Shown here in pieces: positions 34,466 to 46,079 of a stretch of 64,000 bases of DNA. The DNA is from Combretum micranthum (Eukaryota; Streptophyta; Magnoliopsida; Myrtales; Combretaceae): NCBI GenBank assembly GCA_024138025.1, contig JAMXBD010000234.1, positions 992,001 to 1,056,000 of the forward strand, read 5' to 3'. The notes below the pieces were generated by a model. The model did no database searches. It was given only the letters and a program-made list of their open reading frames with translations, and was not told where the DNA came from. A program made the translations under genes and the position numbers. Numbering within the stretch: the first letter of the stretch is position 1; each line of letters begins with the position of its first letter.

Positions 34466-36942
34466 ATCGCTTATTTAGAATAAGTAAGATCTTAGCTAGC
34501 TATAAACTTTTAGTTAAATTATGGCTTTTCCATTGATATTTGTTAACATTAAAATTATGCCTACGATTTAAACACAAACTTTCTTTTAATTTCATTTGCT
34601 CCGTTTTTTCTTTTTTTCTTTTTTTTAAGAGCATTTACAGCTAGGGACAGATGCAAAATTGAAAAATTAGAGGAGCAAATTTATCTTATTTAAATCAATA
34701 TTTCAAAGAATTAATTTAATATCTATATATTTTATAAAAAAGATCATTTAAACAAGATACAAATAAATCATCATGTAAAAGTAAAGCAAATATATCATGA
34801 AAAATGAGTTATGGCATTACATTTGAAAGATCACACACTTAACTAAATTTTATATACTACAATCAACTATTATTTACTATAAGTTTTGAAGAGGAAGAGT
34901 TGAAACCGAAACCAGGTGAATTTGTTGGGAGACTGGTATTTGTCATCGCATTACATATATATACAAGTGTTAACTCGTTACTGTTATTCTTAAATGTGCT
35001 CTTTGAAATATACATATAATATACATATTTTTTATAATTTTTATTTTTTTTTTCCCCCCAAACTTGAGGGAACTACCGACTAGGGCTCCTTCCTGGCCCC
35101 AAAAGACCGTCCCTATCCAATCTTCTCCTTTAGAATCTTTCTTACTGTATTTTTACTCTTTGCATAAAATAATTGAAATATTAATATTTAAAAAAAGGAA
35201 TTACATAAAATAAAAAATGGAGAACTCCTATTTTCACATTTTTCACTTTTTGAAAACGTTTTGTCTTACATAATATTTTTTAAATTTGTTATTACTCTCT
35301 TAAGGGGGAAATGATCAATTAATGGTTAAAAAGTACTCTTTTAAAATATGAATAACCGAAAAAATTGATTCTTTTTTTTTTTTTTTTGCCAATTTGGAAG
35401 CCAAATCCATAATAAGGAAGCAAGTGCACATACAGCAGGTTTATTTATTATTTTCCATTAAATTAATTATAACTTTCTAAGAGTTGGAAAACATGTTGAT
35501 TGTCACCATGTGTTGTTTTTTTAATATGACACACACACGACACTTTCATAAGTAATATAGGTTAGCCATTAAACTTTTCAAAATGTTAAAAGCTCGATTC
35601 TAATACGAGAGAGAGGAAAAAAAAAAAAGGAATTTGGGAGAAATTCAACATTTCTTGAAATTGGGACTACCAAAATTACAATAAAGTTTCTCTATTTTAC
35701 ATATATAATTATACATATATACGTGTATATGTGGAGTCCACAAAGTAACTTTAACTAGAGGGGGTCTTGACTTTTGGCGTTCTCTTTTTGGGTGATTGGA
35801 ACAGTGGAATCAATCGGATACATGCAAAAAGATTAGATAAAAGAGAGCATCTGTAATTAATACGTGTGGGAATTCTCATAATTATTACTTATATTACATC
35901 AATATAGATAGCAAAAGCAGCACTTCCTCACACCATATTGCTGTGAGCACTAAGAAGTGGCCTTGAGTCCTTCGAACATCTAAGTTCTTTTGTCTTGTTC
36001 TTGAGATGTCGTTTATGTTATGACCCACTATGTTTTCCTTATGGCTAATCATAAGTTTCTAAAATTTTTAACGTCCCATGAAATTTTTCTCGTATTTTTT
36101 TCTAATCATGTATTATTCAGAACGGACAACCTTTTTTATATACATATAACATTATTATTTTTTTTTTCTTTCTTTCTATAATTCAGTGGACAATAATAGA
36201 GTTGCTACTTAAAAACAAAAGAAAAGATAAATTTTATTCTTCAATAAGATTGCCTTATCGTCACAAAACATCATTTGGTGATGTGGCTGATGTAGCATCA
36301 TTTGGATTAACTTTGCCTGTTTGGAAGCAAATATGCCACGCAGAAAAATGTATAGAAAGGCTATATTTGTGAATTATTGATGTTGTGTTGTTGACAAATC
36401 CAGTGAAAGTGACAAAAAGGATGGATGTTCTAACAAGTAGGCAACTTTAAAACATATAAATATATATTTAACTTTGAAAAGCCAATATTGATCTCTTGTC
36501 AATAACGAGTCTTGCTCTCTCCTATTATTTCATGTCTAGCATGTGCAAGACAAGAGAGGTGAGGCTCGCCTCTTATATCCTCATCACCTTTATCAAAATT
36601 TTTACTAACAAGAAGTCTAATTAGTATAGATTTTGCGTAAAGTATTTTAATCATGTATGAAAAAACCATATTCTCATGTCGAAAGAAACTATGCCAATAA
36701 ATATTATAGTTGGATCTCGGATTTTTGTGACAATTCAAACTTATCGCACCCTAAACTTGATAATTTTTGTTATTGATAGAATATAATGGTAGCCAACAAT
36801 TTGTTGGGCTTATAGCAATTTTCACTCCGAAAGCAAGCTCAAGAATTGAAGATTGCCTTACATGAAAGCCCTCGATTAAGGCTGTTGTATCTGCACTTCA
36901 ACAGCAATAACAACTAGGCTCTAGCAGCTATACCTCTTCTAA
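34466..36942. other. Intergenic AT-rich DNA, no gene seen
   Basis: About 2.5 kb of AT-rich sequence with homopolymer runs. A minus frame at 36499-36738 (79 codons) has no known motif. The last 150 bp before the gypsy LTR are GC-richer but do not encode a recognisable product. Confidence 0.55.
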
Positions 36943-37364
36943 TGTAGATGGGATCGCGAACAAGTGAGTTGTCGAAGAAGCAACGGAGGAAGATCAAGCT
37001 ATAGGAGATGGACTGGCTTGCCAATTTAATTTATTTTACCATTTCTTTTTCATTTATTTTGACGTTTCTATTTTATTTATTTTACAGTTTCCGTTTCATT
37101 TATTTTAGGGGACTTAAAGGTTGTATTTATTTTACCGTTTCTGTTTCATTTATTTTGATGTTTCTATTTTATTTATTTTACCGTTTTCGTTTCATTTATT
37201 TTAGGGAACTTAAAGGTTGTATTCAAGCCTTATAAATGGCATTGTAACCCTTTGTACAGATTATTATTAACTTTTGATATTTCAAGTTCCTTATTGAGAA
37301 ATTCTCTCGTAAAGTTTGCATTGTTATTGCAAATTTTGATCTTTGAATGCTTTACGCTGCGTCA
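36943..37364 (+). repeat. 5' LTR of the CRM-like element
   Basis: 422 bp from TGTAGATGGGATCGCG to GCTGCGTCA. It contains two roughly 95-bp internal repeats built from TTTATTTTACCG/TTTCATTTATTTTAG modules (about 37020-37215), which give a distinctive TTTATTTTA-rich body. TATAAATGG at 37231-37239 is a TATA box in the expected place. Confidence 0.93.
37231..37239 (+). promoter_or_regulatory. TATA box in the 5' LTR
   Basis: TATAAATGG, repeated at the same place in the 3' LTR (about 42230). It would set the start of the genomic transcript of the element. Confidence 0.55.
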
Positions 37365-37366
37365 GG

Positions 37367-37378
37367 TGGTATCAGAGC
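37367..37378 (+). other. Primer-binding site, initiator tRNA-Met
   Basis: TGGTATCAGAGC two bases after the 5' LTR. It lies a few bases before the gag initiation codon at 37383, so the leader is almost absent. Confidence 0.92.
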
Positions 37379-37382
37379 GAGG

Positions 37383-38636
37383 ATGACTACCTACAATGAT
37401 AGCGGTGCTCTCTGTGACGGTGTTCAGGAGGGTGGCGCCTCTCAAAAGGACGAGGCGTTGCAACTATTAGAGCGACGTCTAGAGCAACGGATGGATCACA
37501 AATTCCAACGTTTCGAGGAACGTCTTGATGAGATTGTAGATCGTCTGGTTGCTTTGGAAATTGATGCAAACAGGAGACGGGATGACAATAGAAGACCAGG
37601 GGACGATGTAGCTCATGGGGAACCTATTGATGGATCAAATCCTGCTTGTAAACAACTTATCTATGATGAAAATTCTGAAGAGAGCGATGTAGAACCACCT
37701 CGGTTTGCTCGTAATCCACCATACGGTGGTCGAAGACGGAATGATTATGAATATAGAGATACTGGAAATTTTCGAAATCAGCAATATGGTGGGTATAGAA
37801 GAGATGGTTATGATGATCGAGATGGTGGAGACTTTCGATTGAAAGTTGACATCCCATATTTTAATGGAAATCTTGGAATTGAAGAGTTTTTAGATTGGGT
37901 TGCTGATGTGGATCGGTTCTTTGATTATGCGGAGACTCCTCCCGAAAGAAAAGTCAAGTTAGTGGCATGTTGATTAAAGGGAATGGCTTCTGCATGGTGG
38001 GAGCGGATTCAATATAGGCGGGAACGAGAAGGAAAGGGTCCGGTTCGCACTTGGTACTGGATGAAGTATTTAATGAAATCAGAATTCCTACCGCCTGATT
38101 ATGAGCAAATTTTGTTTCAACAATATCAGAGGTGTCAACAAGGAAATAAATCTGTCCATGAGTTTACTACTGAATTTATGAGGTTAGCAGAAAGAAATAA
38201 TCTTATAGAATCTGAAGGTCAGCAGATGGCTCAGTATTTGGAAGGATTGAAACCAACCTTGCGGGGTAGAATTGGGGTCCAGGTAATTCACACCTTGAGT
38301 GAGGCGAAGAATCTAGCACTGAGGGCTGAATCGATGCAGCAAGAGCGTGAAAATAGAAATTATGGGGATTATAGATCTACTACCTGGTTAAAGGAGAAGA
38401 GCAAAGAGGTAGAGGACCAAACGAATCGTGGATTCAATGTAAAGAACAAATCCCTAGAGGATAAAGTTGCAAGAAAATGTCCTATGAATGAGGGACAAGT
38501 TAAAGAGGGCAAGAAGATGGATAATCCATATGCGAGACCCATGGTGGGGAAGTGCTTTCGTTGTGGTCAACCGGGGCATAGATCGAATGAATGTCCTAAG
38601 AGGAAGACCGTTAATATTGTAGAAAAAGAAGAAGGT
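37383..38636 (+). pseudogene. gypsy gag with zinc knuckle
   Basis: Likely starts at ATG 37383 (MTTYNDSG); an upstream in-frame ATG at 37347 lies in the LTR. An acidic/coiled N-terminus ([31 protein letters not shown]) is followed by the Retrotrans_gag domain from about 37840 (VDIPYFNG ... [14 protein letters not shown]). One in-frame TGA (37971-37973) interrupts it at a position that is usually Arg, after which the same frame continues (ASAWWERI, then [17 protein letters not shown], ending in an Ala/Glu-rich helix). A CCHC knuckle [14 protein letters not shown] lies at about 38553-38594. It forms the particle and binds the element RNA. Confidence 0.9.
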
Positions 38637-39914
38637 GATGAAGGCATCTATTGTGAAGCCGATAGAGATGAGGAGGAGGAATATGATGAAGAAGAAGAGA
38701 GAGTATATGCTGTTCGAAGGTTGATGCTGACACCAAAGTCTGAAGATCATACCCAGCGCCACCAATTGTTCAGAACTAGATGTACTATCGATGGTAAGGT
38801 ATTTGGTGCGATTGTTGATAGCGGTTGTTGTGAAAATATAATAGGAAATAAGACAGTTCAAAAATTGAGATTACCTGTAGAGAAACATCCAAATCCTTAT
38901 ACTTTGGGGTGGATTAAGTCAGCCGCTAGAAAAATTGAAGTGACGGAACCCTGCAAATTTCCATTCTCCATAGGTAAGTATAATGATGTTGTGTATTATG
39001 ATATAGTTGATATGGATGTGTGCCACCTCTTGTTTGGTAGGCCTTGGCAATATGATGTTAATGCGCAACATTCAGGAAAGAGTAATGTGTATAAATTAGA
39101 AAGGGAAGGGGTGAAATATACTTTGCTACCACTGAAAGACAAGACTCCTTTATCAGATAAGGGTATGTTTTTGTCTGTGGTGAAGGATTTTGGGGCTGAG
39201 ATGAAAGAAACTAGGCAAGTGCATGCGTTAATTATGAAACAGGTTCTGATGAATGATGTTGAGTTGCAAGTGGAGGAGCAGCTCGAATTAGTTCGCCCTT
39301 TGCTACAGGAATTTAAGGAATTGATGCCAGATGACATACCAGCTGGGTTGCCACCATTGAGGGACATTCAGCACCAAATAGACCTTATTCCTGGAGCCAG
39401 TCTTCCTAATCTTCCACATTACAGGATGAACCCGAAAGAGAGTGAGATTCTCAAAGAGAAGGTTGAGAAGTTATTGAAAAAGGGTTTGATCCAAGAGAGT
39501 TTGAGCCCATGTGCAGTGCCTGCTTTATTAACACCCAAGAAAGATGGGAGTTGGAGAATATGTGTAGATAGTAGGGCTATAAATAGGATCACTGTGGGAT
39601 ACAAATTTCCAATACCACGATTGGATGACATGCTTGATAGGCTACATGGGGCTAAATGGTTTTCCCAAATAGATCTGAAGAATGGATACCATCAATTTAG
39701 AATCCGGCCTGGTGACGAATGGAAGACCGCCTTTAAGACGAAGGAAGGTTTATATGAGTGGTTAGTCATGCCATTCGGGTTATCCAATGCTCCTAGCACA
39801 TTCATACGGCTAATGCACCAAGTATTAAAACCTTTTATGGGTAAATTTGTAGTGGTGTATTTTGATGATATTTTGATCTATAGCAATGTGAGGATGAACA
39901 CTTGTTGCATTTGA
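38637..39914 (+). pseudogene. gypsy protease and reverse transcriptase
   Basis: Continues in the gag frame without a break, so this is a single Gag-Pol fusion design. The protease has [13 protein letters not shown] with the catalytic DSG triad intact (Asp codon 38817-38819) and the flap-side [10 protein letters not shown]. Reverse transcriptase covers [10 protein letters not shown] to [64 protein letters not shown], and the catalytic YFDD at 39858-39869, all conserved. A frameshift immediately after ILIYSN ends the frame at 39914; the polymerase continues in the next frame. Confidence 0.93.
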
Positions 39915-40933
39915 AGAGTGTACTGACAGCTCTGCACCATAATAAATTATATATTAATCTTAAGAAGTGTAGTTTCATGACAAATAAGTTGCTTTTTCTG
40001 GGTTTTGTTGTTTCAGCTGATGGTGTCCGGGTTGATGAAACAAAGGTGCAGCAATTAGAGAGTGGCCTACTCCTAAAAATGTCTCCGAGTTGCGAAGCTT
40101 TCATGGCTTAGTAGTTTTCTATGCAGGTTTATTAGGAATTTTAACACTATTGCTGCACCTATGACAGAGTGTTTGAAGAAAGGGAAGTTCTTGTAGACTG
40201 AAAAAGCAGCTTCTAGTTTTGCAATCTTAAAAGAAAAATTGAGTACAGCACTAGTACTTGCTCTCCCAGACTTTGAGAATTGTTTGAAGTGGATTGTGAT
40301 GCCAGTGGAGTGGGCATAGGAGCGGTTCTATCTCAAGCGAAGAGGCCAATTGCATTTTTTAGTGAGAAACTTAGTGATGCCAGACGAAAATGGAGCACTT
40401 ATGAGAAAGAGTTTTATTCTGTAGTACATGCTCTTAAAATCTGAGAGCATTACTTGATTAGAAAGGAATTTGTGTTATTTTCAGATCATGAGGCTCTAAA
40501 ATATCTGAATAGTCAAAAGAGAATAAGTACTGACATGCAGGCAAGATGGTGTCAATTTCTACAAAAGTTTCCATTCGGATTAAGACACAAATTTGGAGTT
40601 CAGAATAAAGTTGCAGATGCTTTAAGCAGGCGAGCTTCTTTGTTGATAACTTTGAGTCAGGATATTTTAGGGTTTGAGCAGCTTAAAGATACATATGCCC
40701 AAGATGAGGATTTTTCTGACATATGGCATCAGGTATCAAATAATCATTTTGTTTCTAGTTTTTATTTATCTGATGGTTATTTGATGCATGAGAATCAATT
40801 ATGTCTGCTAAGAACTTCATTGAGAGAGAAGGTGATTAGTGATCTTCATGGGGGTGGATTGTCTGGTCATTTAGGGCGTGATAAAACTCTAGTAGCAGTA
40901 AGGGAGAGATTTTATTGGCCACAACTCAGTTGA
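39902..40933 (+). pseudogene. gypsy RT thumb, RNase H and integrase zinc domain
   Basis: After the frameshift the RT tail is read at 39902-40111 ([24 protein letters not shown] ... FLGFVVSADGVRVDE). The next 280 bp contain several stops and a phase change. RNase H resumes near 40345 ([32 protein letters not shown]), with a TGA at 40442-40444 where Trp is usual, then EHYLIRKEFVLFSDHEALKYL and NKVADALSRR. The integrase N-terminal zinc region starts near 40845 ([27 protein letters not shown]). Together they would degrade template RNA and start integration; this copy cannot. Confidence 0.88.
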
Positions 40934-41927
40934 GATGTGAGCAAATTTGTAGAGAAGTGTTATGTTTGTCAAAGATCAAAGGGTATTCTAAAAATATTGG
41001 TTTATACATGCCTTTACCAGTGCCTGAACACATTTGGGAAGATTTGTCCATGGATTTTGTGTTGGGATTGCCACGTACACAGAGAGGATTCGATTCTGTT
41101 TTTGTAATTGTTGACCCGTTTTCCAAAATATCACACTTCATTCCTTGTAGAAAAACTACTGATGCGGTTGGTGTGGCTAGATTGTTCTTTAAGGAAATCG
41201 TTCGTTTACATGGAGTTCCCAAGACCATCGCTTCAGATCGGGATAGCAAATTTCTGAGTCATTTTTGGAGAACATTATGGAAGCTATTTGATTTATCTTT
41301 ACAATTTAGCAGCACAGCTCATCCACAAACTGATGGTCAGACGGAAGCGATCAATCAAACTTTGGGAAATATGGTTCGCAGTCTTTGTGGTGATAAACCG
41401 AAGGGACATCATCCTTCCTCAGGCTGAATTTGCCTATAATAGTGCTGTTCATAGTGCTACAAGAAGATCTTCTTTTTCAATTGTCTACACTAAAGTACCA
41501 CAACACACTCTTGATTTACTTGAATTGCCTAAAGGAGAGAGTATAAATATTCCAGCAAAGCATATGGCAAAGCAAGTGGTAGATGTTCAGAAAGAGGTAA
41601 AGCAAAGGTTGGAAGAAGCCAATCAACGCTATAAGCAAGCTGCTGATAAACATCGAAGGCATGAAATATTTCAAGAGGGTAATCAGGTTATGGTTTTCTT
41701 ACACAATGAGAGATTTCCTATAGGAACCTACAGCAAGCTTAAACCAAAGAAGTATGGTCCTTATACAGTGCTGCAACGCATAAATGATAATGCATACATA
41801 GTGGATTTGCCCGACAGCTGGGGTATTTCCAAAACATTCAATGTGGCAGATTTATCAAAGTTTCATGATTCTGGAGATGCTCTCTATCCGGACCTATCCA
41901 ATGACTCGAGGACAAGTCTTGTTTAAG
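40915..41927 (+). pseudogene. gypsy integrase core and C-terminal domain
   Basis: Frame change near 40933. The frame at 40915-41427 holds the core with the catalytic triad intact: Asp in MDFVLGLP (41053-41055), Asp in SDRDSKFLS (41236-41238) and Glu in TEAINQT (41344-41346). The last two are 36 codons apart, the canonical DD35E spacing. Another frameshift near 41385 moves the C-terminal part to the frame ending at 41926 (FAYNSAVHSATRRSSFSIVY ... KLKPKKYGPYTVLQRINDNAYIVDLPDSWGISKTFNVADLSKF, the GPY/F-type module). It ends just before the polypurine tract. No clear chromodomain follows. Confidence 0.92.
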
Positions 41928-41940
41928 TGGAGGAGGCTGA
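41926..41940 (+). other. Polypurine tract
   Basis: AGTGGAGGAGGCTGA immediately before the 3' LTR, the usual primer site for plus-strand DNA synthesis. Confidence 0.75.
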
Positions 41941-42361
41941 TGTAGACGGGATCGTGAACAAGTGAGTTGTCGAAGAAGCAACGGAGGAAGACCAAGCTGT
42001 AGGAGATGGACTGGCTTGCCAATTTAATTTATTTTACCAATTCTGTTTCATTTATTTTGACGTTTCCATTTTATTTATTTTACCGTTTTCGTTTCATTTA
42101 TTTTAGAGGACTTAAAGATTGTATTTATTTTACCGTTTCTGTTTCATTTATTTTGACGTTTCTATTTTATTTATTTTACCGTTTTCGTTTCATTTATTTT
42201 AGAAAACTTAAAGGTCGTATTCAAGCCTTATAAATGGCATTGTAACATTTGTACAGATTATTATTAACTTTTGATATTTGAAGTTCCTTATTGAAAAATT
42301 CTCTCATAAAGTTTGCATTGTTATTACAAATTTTAATCTTTGAACGCTTTACGCTGCGTTA
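41941..42361 (+). repeat. 3' LTR of the CRM-like element
   Basis: 421 bp, TGTAGACGGGATCGTG to GCTGCGTTA, roughly 95% identical by eye to the 5' LTR, with one single-base deletion near 42247. Its last dinucleotide is TA where the 5' LTR has CA, which fits a C-to-T change. Confidence 0.93.
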
Positions 42362-44932
42362 GATTCCTCAACATCACCATCTCTAGTGGTAAGATGGATA
42401 GTGATAGAAGAAGATGGCCAGACCTAGGAATTTTGAGTGCAGAAAAGTAAAAAGAGTTCCATATGTTCTGTTTAATAGATTGTCGGTTTCGGTTACATGG
42501 TTTCTAGTTTTAGACTCATCGTTTAAGTTAATCATTGAACTATTGAGAGCTTAGTGTTTGGCTAAAAGGGCCACAAAAGAAAATAATTAAATTGGTAGCA
42601 AATCAGAAGCCCTAATAGGCATTTTGTCCAAATCTTTCCCGCGATGTTCGGATGAAGTGGTAATCCCCACTCCCTTTCCTCCATCTTGTTAATAAATGAC
42701 AAGACTTTTTTCAAGTGTCTTGTGACAATTAAACACTTCAATTGAATTTTACATGTGTATGATTAATATGAATTATGAAATCACATCAAGGTTTTGAAGA
42801 GTAACTGTAGGAGAGACTTGATCCGAATGAAGTGGTTATAATATCTGGACGAATTCAAATTTTGCAGATCCTTTCAAATTTTATGTTTTCTCGAATTTTG
42901 TGATAGTTAATCAAAATAATGTGTTATTTCAAGCATATGAAGTAGGATGATTTGAATTAGATGATTATGATCAATTTGGAACTGCTTTTGACGTAATGTA
43001 ATGATAGAAAATCAATCTTCCAAGAATCATAACGATTAGAAGTCATGATATGTGGTGATAATTGAAAACATATCAAATGCATGACTTCGTCTTGTCGAAT
43101 TTTTTTGTTAAAAGTTATTCATAGCTTATGCAAATAAATAGGGATAATCGTTTATTCCCTTTTCGCACTAAGTAAAATTGTTATTATGATGTTTAGTTGA
43201 GGGAAATGATAATTAACAATGAATTATTATTTAATACTTTATGTTTTGTTTTTATGATAAATACATATGTCTTGAAACTCTCATCAATATAATTATCATC
43301 TTATTGTAATAAAGATAAGAAGTATTACAGATTTTTTTACTTTTACTTTAATAATTCATTGTTTTATTTTTTTTTTTTATACGAAGTAAATGTTGTAGTA
43401 GATATTACAACTCTATTTTTTACTGAATTGGAAAGTCAATTCCCCTCTTTATTTCATACAATGAAGTAAACAAGCCGTTAGTGTGATTTGAAAGCTTATG
43501 ATATTACTACCTAGTGATACAAAGGAACCAAGTCGATTCACAATCCGCTAGAGCTCAGATTAATGTTTACTAAAGCTTGATTCGAGAGTAGTCAACTTGG
43601 TTGCAACCCTATTGCTACCTAATGCCTTGTTTGTTTTGTATGGAAAAAAAAAAGTTTTCCAAAAAACAATTTTCTCGTTTTAATTTTGTTTGTTAAATTG
43701 AAATGTGGAATATATATATATATATATATATATACACAAGAAAACCTTAATTTTTTTCAGAGAACGACCTATGCTTTTTAAATGGAAATTTTTTTTTTAA
43801 GTAGTCTCTACAGTAAATAATACTTTATGTACACATTTTACTATGTTTTTTAAAAATAAATTAATTTTGAATTTGTTTTCAATATACTTTTGTAAAAGAC
43901 AACCAAACACATAAAAGCATGTCATTTTTGGAAAATATTTTTACTAAAATATATCTTCTTTTAACAAGAAATTTTCCTTAAAACCAATAGGATTTATGTT
44001 GGAGTATCTCAAGAGAACTTTGCTAACTTCAATTCCATAGCAATGTTAATGTCGAAGACGTTATAACCTTCACAGACAGTGTAATACCATGTCCCTGAGC
44101 CAAGTTCACGTTCTACCTAGTGTTGTTACCCAAATTTTGACCAATAATCTTAGATTAAAACAATGGCTAGAAAAAACCAATTAATACCGTCACTACAGTT
44201 ATGAGCCAAGACTTCTTTATTAAATTGAACGAATTAGCGGTATAAAAATTAGTCACTGGAGGGATAAGTTGCTACTTCTATCGTCCATGCTCAACATTAT
44301 CTATATGCTTAATTTGAATTTTCAATCGCCATTTAAGACATGAAGGAAAATGCAAGCTTGAAAAAAACATACTAAAGATGCTAAAGTAGAAAGGTGCCTG
44401 CAATGATGTTAGAGGTCATCACGGCCCCCTTTGGTTCAAGAACTGAATCGAAATCGGAGCTGTGGGGCAACTAATTTCTATGGTTTAATTGCGTTTTAGG
44501 AATATGAAACAGTAAAATTTAAAAAAAATGAAACAAATCTACTTAATTTAAGTAAATGTAAATTTATAACAATTTTTTAATTTAAAATAATATTGAATCC
44601 AAAAATAACTGTGTTTAGCTAATTTTCTAGAAAAATTTTTATGGCATGTTTGGTACGCTGTAATGGATCGGAATGGAATCGCGATTCTAGCTTCCATTTT
44701 CTTTTCCAATGTTTGGAAGCGTTTTTACGTTATGTTTGGTATTTGAAAATCGTTCGGAATGGAATGAATTAAAATAAGAAGAATTGATTGGAATGGAATG
44801 AGAGACGGAATGATTTATAATGTTATTACTAAAAATTAAAGCTATACACAAGTTACAAGTACAATAAAGAGGAAAACAAAAAAGTCCTATATTGTTAAGA
44901 AAAAAAAATTAACTTCCGTAAGAGGTATATAT
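42362..44932. other. Intergenic with possible MITE pieces, no gene seen
   Basis: AT-rich. The stretch 43621-43990 has words (TTGTTTTGTATGGAAAA, TTTTCCAAAAAACAA, ACAACCAAACACATAAAA) typical of widespread plant MITEs. The stretch 44640-44830 (CATGTTTGGTACGCTGTAATGGA ... repeated GGAATGGAATGA) is another MITE-like block. In neither could both termini be fixed. No coding frame is supportable. Confidence 0.45.
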
Positions 44933-45888
44933 TAGGGGTGTGCACGGTACGGTTCGGTTTAGTTTGCATCTCGAAGCGAACCCACTATAATTTACGGTTC
45001 GGTTTTTCTTTTAAATTCGAACCTAACTATACAGTTCGATCGATTCGTAATTTTTTCGAACCGAAAAAAAAAAAAAACGTCCGGTACGATTCGGTTTGCT
45101 GTTCGAACCGTTTTTTCATAAAATAAAAAATATATTCTATCGAAAAAGTTCAATTACATATTTCTTATCACTAATGCAAATATAAACAATATTTATATTA
45201 ATCATTTATCAAATAAACATGTAAAACTTATAGGAAGGAAAAGATTTCATTCATTATAAAATTATAACTATGACTAGTCTCATTTTTTTGAATTATCTTG
45301 AACTATAATGATATACTAGACTTTATCTCAATAGAAGACATAAAATGTAAAGCATTGTATGCTTCTAACTAACATATTACCAATTATATAAATCAATAAG
45401 TAACTAAATAATAAAACTAGATTAATAAGTAAGACAAATGGAAAAGAAATATGCAGAAGTTAGAATACTAGAGGTTAAATTCTAAAATCTAACTTACTTA
45501 TAGATAACATAACAATTAAAATATATTATAAAAAATCTAATTTTATTCTAATGAATAACACATATCTAAGTAAAAAAAATTTACAATAATTAATTTTTTT
45601 AAGTTAGAATACTAGAGTTTAAATTCTAAAATCTATCTTACTTATAGATAACATAACAATTGAAACATATTATGAAAAATCTAATTTTATTCTAATGACT
45701 AACACATATCTAAGTAAAAAAATTTAAAAAAAATTAATTTATTTTAAAAAATTAATTGTTTTTAAAATTTGTGATATAGATATGTACCATTAATAAAACA
45801 ATTAAGAGTAAAAATAATATGTTTAATTTTTTTAATATATAAAACGGTTCGGTTCGATTCGGTTCGGTCTGTTTTTTTCACAGTTCTA
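44933..45888. mobile_element. Non-autonomous hAT element with 8-bp target-site duplication
   Basis: A 956-bp element starting TAGGGGTGTGCACGGTACGG, a well-known plant hAT-type terminus, and ending GTTTTTTTCACAGTTCTA. It is flanked by a perfect 8-bp direct repeat GTATATAT (44925-44932 and 45889-45896), the hAT duplication length. Subterminal CGGTTCGGTT motifs sit at both ends: many copies at 44945-45110 and AACGGTTCGGTTCGATTCGG at 45843-45862. The right terminal repeat has decayed (TAGAACTGTG when complemented, against TAGGGGTGTG). The inside is AT-rich and non-coding and includes a 144-bp tandem duplication. Confidence 0.9.
45457..45744. repeat. 144-bp tandem duplication inside the hAT element
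   Basis: AAGTTAGAATACTAG begins at 45457 and again at 45601. The two units stay alignable for almost their whole length (ACTTATAGATAACATAACAATT, CTAATTTTATTCTAATGA, ACACATATCTAAGTAAAAAA), with a few substitutions. Confidence 0.9.
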
Positions 45889-46079
45889 GTATATATAATT
45901 GTATAAATACATCTTTTTAAGTTAATTTTATTATTTATATTGTTAAAAACAACACATTAAATATCATAAATATAAAATAAATATTTACTAATCACGTATA
46001 TAGACACCCCATTTTTTCTTTACTTTATTTATTTAGTTTTTTTTTCACATTTTTGTCGGGTTCGCACAAAAATTAACAG

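Larger units (their letters stand above)
36943..42361 (+). mobile_element. Ty3/gypsy chromovirus-type retrotransposon (CRM-like), complete but mutated
   Basis: A 5.4-kb element with two LTRs (36943-37364 and 41941-42361), a primer-binding site (37367-37378), gag, protease, reverse transcriptase, RNase H, integrase and a polypurine tract (41926-41940). The order with integrase last is diagnostic of Ty3/gypsy. The gag sequence ([19 protein letters not shown] ... ASAWWERI) resembles the CRM/chromovirus group as I recall it; no chromodomain could be read at the 3' end. By eye the LTRs differ at about 20-25 of 422 positions, so the insertion is fairly young. A few stops and frameshifts disable it. 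No target-site duplication was found. Confidence 0.93.

Noticed and set aside
15798..36942. Plastid or mitochondrial DNA insertions
   Set aside because: I looked for familiar organelle gene sequence and found none; the tRNA-Trp is of the nuclear type with its own pol III signals.
37387..39631. Several minus-strand frames (37387, 37657, 38454, 38996, 39419)
   Set aside because: All lie opposite the gypsy gag-pol frame and have no motif of their own.
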